Source: Acidimicrobiia bacterium UBA5794
GTDB lineage: Bacteria; Actinomycetota; Acidimicrobiia; Spongiisociales; UBA5794
Direction of reading: 5' to 3'
DNA length: 64,000 nucleotides
Assembly: GCA_002418265.1 (NCBI GenBank)
Contig: DIDS01000033.1
Coordinates: 225,831 to 289,830 of the forward strand
The notes beneath the pieces were generated by a model, which worked only from the letters and a program-made list of their open reading frames with translations, made no database searches and had not been told where the DNA came from. Both the position numbers and the translations under genes were made by a program. Position 1 is the stretch's first letter, and each line of letters opens with the position of its first letter. This document shows, piece by piece, positions 61,681 through 64,000 of this stretch.

Positions 61681-62586
61681 CTATTGATCGAGCTTGGTGA
61701 GGACGCTTCCGAGCCACTTGATCGATTCGACCGTGATCGGGTCAACGACCAGTTGAACCTCGTGGATCCCAACATCGTGGAATTTGGTCAGCTCGATCGC
61801 GATCTTCTCTGGTGATCCAACGAGAGGATGCGACGATGCCCTGTTTGGGCTGCCTTGGGGCCGATTGGAGCCACCTGGTCCGCCCACGAGGATGGTCACC
61901 GTTCGCTCAATGGCACCACGGTCCACGCCTGAGGAGTCACATGCAGCATCCACCTTCGCATTGAGCTCTGCAGCGCCTTGGGGTGTGTTGCCGTACCAGG
62001 CATGCCAGCCGTTCCAGATCTGGACGTGGGAAAGGGCTGCTGCGAGCATGCGCGGACCCTCCGAACCGATCATCAAAGGAATCCCACCTGGTCTCGCCGG
62101 TGGCACGAGGACGCAGTCGCTGAGTTGATAGAACTCCCCGTCGAAATCGATTTCCCCCGCAGTGAGGAGGGTGCGGATGATCGTGAACGCTTCCTCAAAC
62201 CGGCTTGCCCTACGATCGTACGGGAAGCCGTATGCGTCATACTCGGTGCGGTTCCATCCCGCCCCGAGGCCGAGAATCAGGCGGCCATTCGAGATTTCAT
62301 CAACCGTCGTAGCCTTCTTGGCAAGCATGGCCGGGTTGTGGAACGACGTCGCTGCGACGAGGGGTCCAAGCCGTACCACGTCAGTTACGGTCGCGAGCGC
62401 CGCGAGCATCGACCACGCTTCCCATGGACCGCTCGGCCCCTCTGGCTGGCGGTACAAGAGGTGATCGCCTACCCAGATCGAGTCGAATCCGACAGCCTCG
62501 GCAGCCATTGCCATGTCTCGGTATTCCGGCCACGGCACGAAGCGTTCAACCTCGGGCAGCTGCACCCCGACTCTCAGTGGCCGCAT
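61681..62586 (-). CDS. LLM-class (F420-dependent) oxidoreductase
   Basis: A 301-residue luciferase-like TIM barrel: AEAVGFDSIWVGDHLLYR, RLGPLVAATSFHNPAMLAK, NGRLILGLGAGWN and PLMIGSEGPRMLAAA. The pattern is of the F420-dependent type common in Actinobacteria. The reaction is unknown. It sits just behind tRNA-Ser(UGA). Confidence 0.92.
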   Translation of the reverse strand: MRPLRVGVQLPEVERFVPWPEYRDMAMAAEAVGFDSIWVGDHLLYRQPEGPSGPWEAWSMLAALATVTDVVRLGPLVAATSFHNPAMLAKKATTVDEISNGRLILGLGAGWNRTEYDAYGFPYDRRASRFEEAFTIIRTLLTAGEIDFDGEFYQLSDCVLVPPARPGGIPLMIGSEGPRMLAAALSHVQIWNGWHAWYGNTPQGAAELNAKVDAACDSSGVDRGAIERTVTILVGGPGGSNRPQGSPNRASSHPLVGSPEKIAIELTKFHDVGIHEVQLVVDPITVESIKWLGSVLTKLDQ

Positions 62587-62659
62587 GGTGTTTCGCTCTC
62601 ATTCTGTGGGCTCCCAGTGTGGAAAAACCCGATACTGGAACCCTGGGTACGCGTCTCCG

Positions 62660-62744
62660 CGGAGGGAGTGGGATTCGAACCCACGGAAGCTTGCGCCTCG
62701 CTGGTTTTCAAGACCAGTGCCTTCGTCCACTCGACCATCCCTCC
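62660..62744 (-). tRNA. tRNA-Ser (anticodon UGA)
   Basis: The minus strand folds as a type II tRNA: acceptor GGAGGGA with TCCCTCC, anticodon loop CTTGAAA within CTGGT/ACCAG, long variable arm, T-arm GTGGGTTCGAATCCCAC. The discriminator is G and CCA is not encoded. Unlike the Ser(GCU) gene, no tandem array follows it. Confidence 0.95.
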
Positions 62745-62835
62745 AGACCTACAAGGTTATTGCGTACGGGTGACCAACCCGCCTCGGTTACTCGTTGTCT
62801 GGGCTGTAACCAACCGTGAGGGAGGGTGTGCTGTT

Positions 62836-62861
62836 CCAGCCAGAACATACCCTGAGTACGC
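62836..62861 (+). promoter_or_regulatory. Copy 2 of a 26-base element, possible promoter
   Basis: It matches 20424-20449 at 24 of 26 positions, and the flanks match as well. TACCCT at 62848 could be a -10 box reading toward the hairpin at 62884, which would give only a very short RNA of about 50 bases. Confidence 0.4.
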
Positions 62862-62883
62862 GATTGGTGTGGGGAAATGAAGT

Positions 62884-62907
62884 GAGGGCGCCCTTGCGAG
62901 CGCCCTC
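62884..62907. terminator. Hairpin terminator GAGGGCGC/GCGCCCTC
   Basis: A perfect eight-base stem with an eight-base loop, directly after the SHOCT gene stop on the minus strand. No T-run. Confidence 0.75.
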
Positions 62908-62929
62908 CCTACACGATCGAGGTTTGTGG

Positions 62930-63307
62930 TTAAGCGAGCAGCTTTGCCTTCTGAGCTGCGAATTCGGCATCCGTGAGGACACCCTTGGAGTGCAGATCAG
63001 CAAGCTTGGCGAGCTCATCCGCTGATCCGGCGCCACCTGCGGCATCCTGGATATAGGCACGGGTCATCTTCTCGCGCTCAGCAGCATCCTGCATCGCACG
63101 CTCCTGCATCGCATGGCCGTGAACGATGATATAGATCAACGCACCAAGCAACGGGAGGATGATTATGAACAAGACCCATGCGGCCTTTGCCCATCCATTC
63201 TGCTCCTTGTTGCGGAAAATGTCACCGAAGATCGAGATCAGTAGCCAGATCCAGATGATGAACATGAAGAACCAAAGCATGGTCCAGAACAGATTGAGTA
63301 GCGGCAT
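62930..63307 (-). CDS. Membrane protein with PLDc_N and SHOCT domains
   Basis: A 125-residue protein. Two hydrophobic segments (about residues 5-30 and 43-62) with NKEQNGWAKAAWVLFIIILPLLGALIY are the phospholipase-D-N-like domain. A basic loop leads to the C-terminal SHOCT motif DELAKLADLHSKGVLTDAEFAAQKAKLL. AAAGGAAAT precedes the ATG. Such proteins are common and uncharacterised. Confidence 0.88.
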   Translation of the reverse strand: MPLLNLFWTMLWFFMFIIWIWLLISIFGDIFRNKEQNGWAKAAWVLFIIILPLLGALIYIIVHGHAMQERAMQDAAEREKMTRAYIQDAAGGAGSADELAKLADLHSKGVLTDAEFAAQKAKLLA

Positions 63308-63400
63308 CGATTTCCTTTCATAACGAGGGTGGTTCCCACGTACACGCCTTACCTACTCATCATAGATGAAGCTGCAGGCGGATTTCCGGTGAGTCTCGCT

Positions 63401-64000
63401 TGGTGGAGGGGGCGAGATTGAGCCCAAGGTGGCTTACAGCTTTCAGCTCACAGCAGGTGCCTGGAATCCGTAATCTGGAATCCGTATTCCGAGTTGGCGG
63501 AGGGGGAGGGATTTGAACCCAAAAATCTCCACCCGCTCTCACGACGAACCGTCATGCACACAGCAATGAGTCGTCATAGGAGAATCACCGCTCACCATCG
63601 AGAATCACCGTGCAATCGGTGATTCTTGAACACAGCCCTTGTTCCGCGGAGGGGGAGGGATTTGAACCCCAAAGTCCTGCCGACCCTGACCAGGAATCGG
63701 TTGTTCCACATCTCAATGAGTCGAGAAACACAAAAGGGCGCGACTCTCACCCAAGAAACATCGCAATCGGTGATTCTTGAACACAGCCCTTGTTCCGCGG
63801 AGGGGGAGGGATTTGAACCCCAAAGTCTCGCCAATCACGGCCAGAAATCGGTTGTTCCACATCTCAATGAGTCGAGAAACACAAAAGGGCGCGACTCTCA
63901 CCCAAGAAACATCGCAATCGGTGATTCTTGAACACAGCCCTTGTTCCGCGGAGGGGGAGGGATTTGAACCCCAAAGTCGGCAGTGTCCCGTTGAGTGGTG
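63401..64000 (-). repeat. Tandem array B: about 150-bp units ending in a different tRNA 3' end, running off the window
   Basis: The array has the same plan as array A. Fragments of a tRNA T-arm and acceptor (CCTCCCCC instead of CCTCCCTC) lie at 63495, 63645, 63796 and 63947, spaced 149-151 bases, and a decayed copy is at 63401. The two right-hand units agree over more than 100 bases and each carries a hairpin CAAGAA...TTCTTG. The first unit has CCA; the others read CCGCGG. The parent tRNA should lie just beyond 64000 on the minus strand. Confidence 0.88.

Overview
The window comes from a high-GC actinobacterium, most likely an uncultured Acidimicrobiia-like lineage (inference). The signs are two F420-linked proteins (an LLM-class oxidoreductase and a DDN-type protein), an actinobacterial-type heliorhodopsin, a MarC protein, lipoproteins with Thr/Ser-rich linkers, a HAIR-like HspR half-site upstream of hsp20, and a very regular set of leaderless promoters (TANNNT, six bases, then ATG or GTG). 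Most genes are chromosomal and metabolic, with short gaps and many 1-14 base overlaps.

Left part (1-20 kb). A molybdenum hydroxylase pair enters from the left edge, followed by an MBL-fold hydrolase and an SDR / glutamine-synthetase-like / aldehyde dehydrogenase run that resembles a gamma-glutamylation route for amine catabolism. A branched-chain-amino-acid-type ABC importer lies on the minus strand, with permease and ATPase fused in one protein. Next come a complete arginine deiminase pathway (arcA divergent from arcC-argF), a repeat-rich BIME-like element, glpD, and a zinc-uptake locus (znuA-znuB divergent from zur-znuC) around a clear Zur/Fur-type palindrome.

Middle part (20-50 kb). An MFS transporter and an ABC-2 exporter precede a nitric oxide / oxygen-stress style cluster: a Cys-containing HTH regulator, a double DUF2249 protein, a haem-copper-oxidase-subunit-I-like membrane protein, two hemerythrins, a DUF59 protein and a NirK-type membrane module. 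An F420 protein, a RimK / RimK-associated protease / AstE-like operon in which RimK is fused to an RCK_C domain, MscS, two YtcJ-like amidohydrolases, a histidine kinase, an alpha-oxoamine synthase and the copper chaperones Sco1 and PCuAC follow. A heliorhodopsin gene then sits behind an alpha/beta hydrolase and a SpoIIAA-like gene, followed by a sigma factor with its membrane partner. Gene fragments occur near 45.8, 48.8 and 50.0 kb.

Right part (51-64 kb). A small accessory island ends at tRNA-Arg(ACG). It holds two toxin-antitoxin pairs, a C-terminal integrase fragment and a 43-base perfect direct repeat of the tRNA 3' half, so elements appear to have inserted there in series. Beyond it are a P450, MarC, a DUF885 protein and hsp20. 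Then comes the most unusual structure in the window. Downstream of tRNA-Ser(GCU) is a tandem array of about 150-bp units, each ending in the last 26 bases of that tRNA including CCA. A second array of the same architecture, but with a different acceptor-stem sequence, runs off the right edge and predicts another tRNA just outside. The arrangement recalls the rtT repeats of E. coli tyrT. An orphan peptide-binding lipoprotein, a DMT exporter, the LLM enzyme, tRNA-Ser(UGA) and a SHOCT membrane protein lie between the two arrays.
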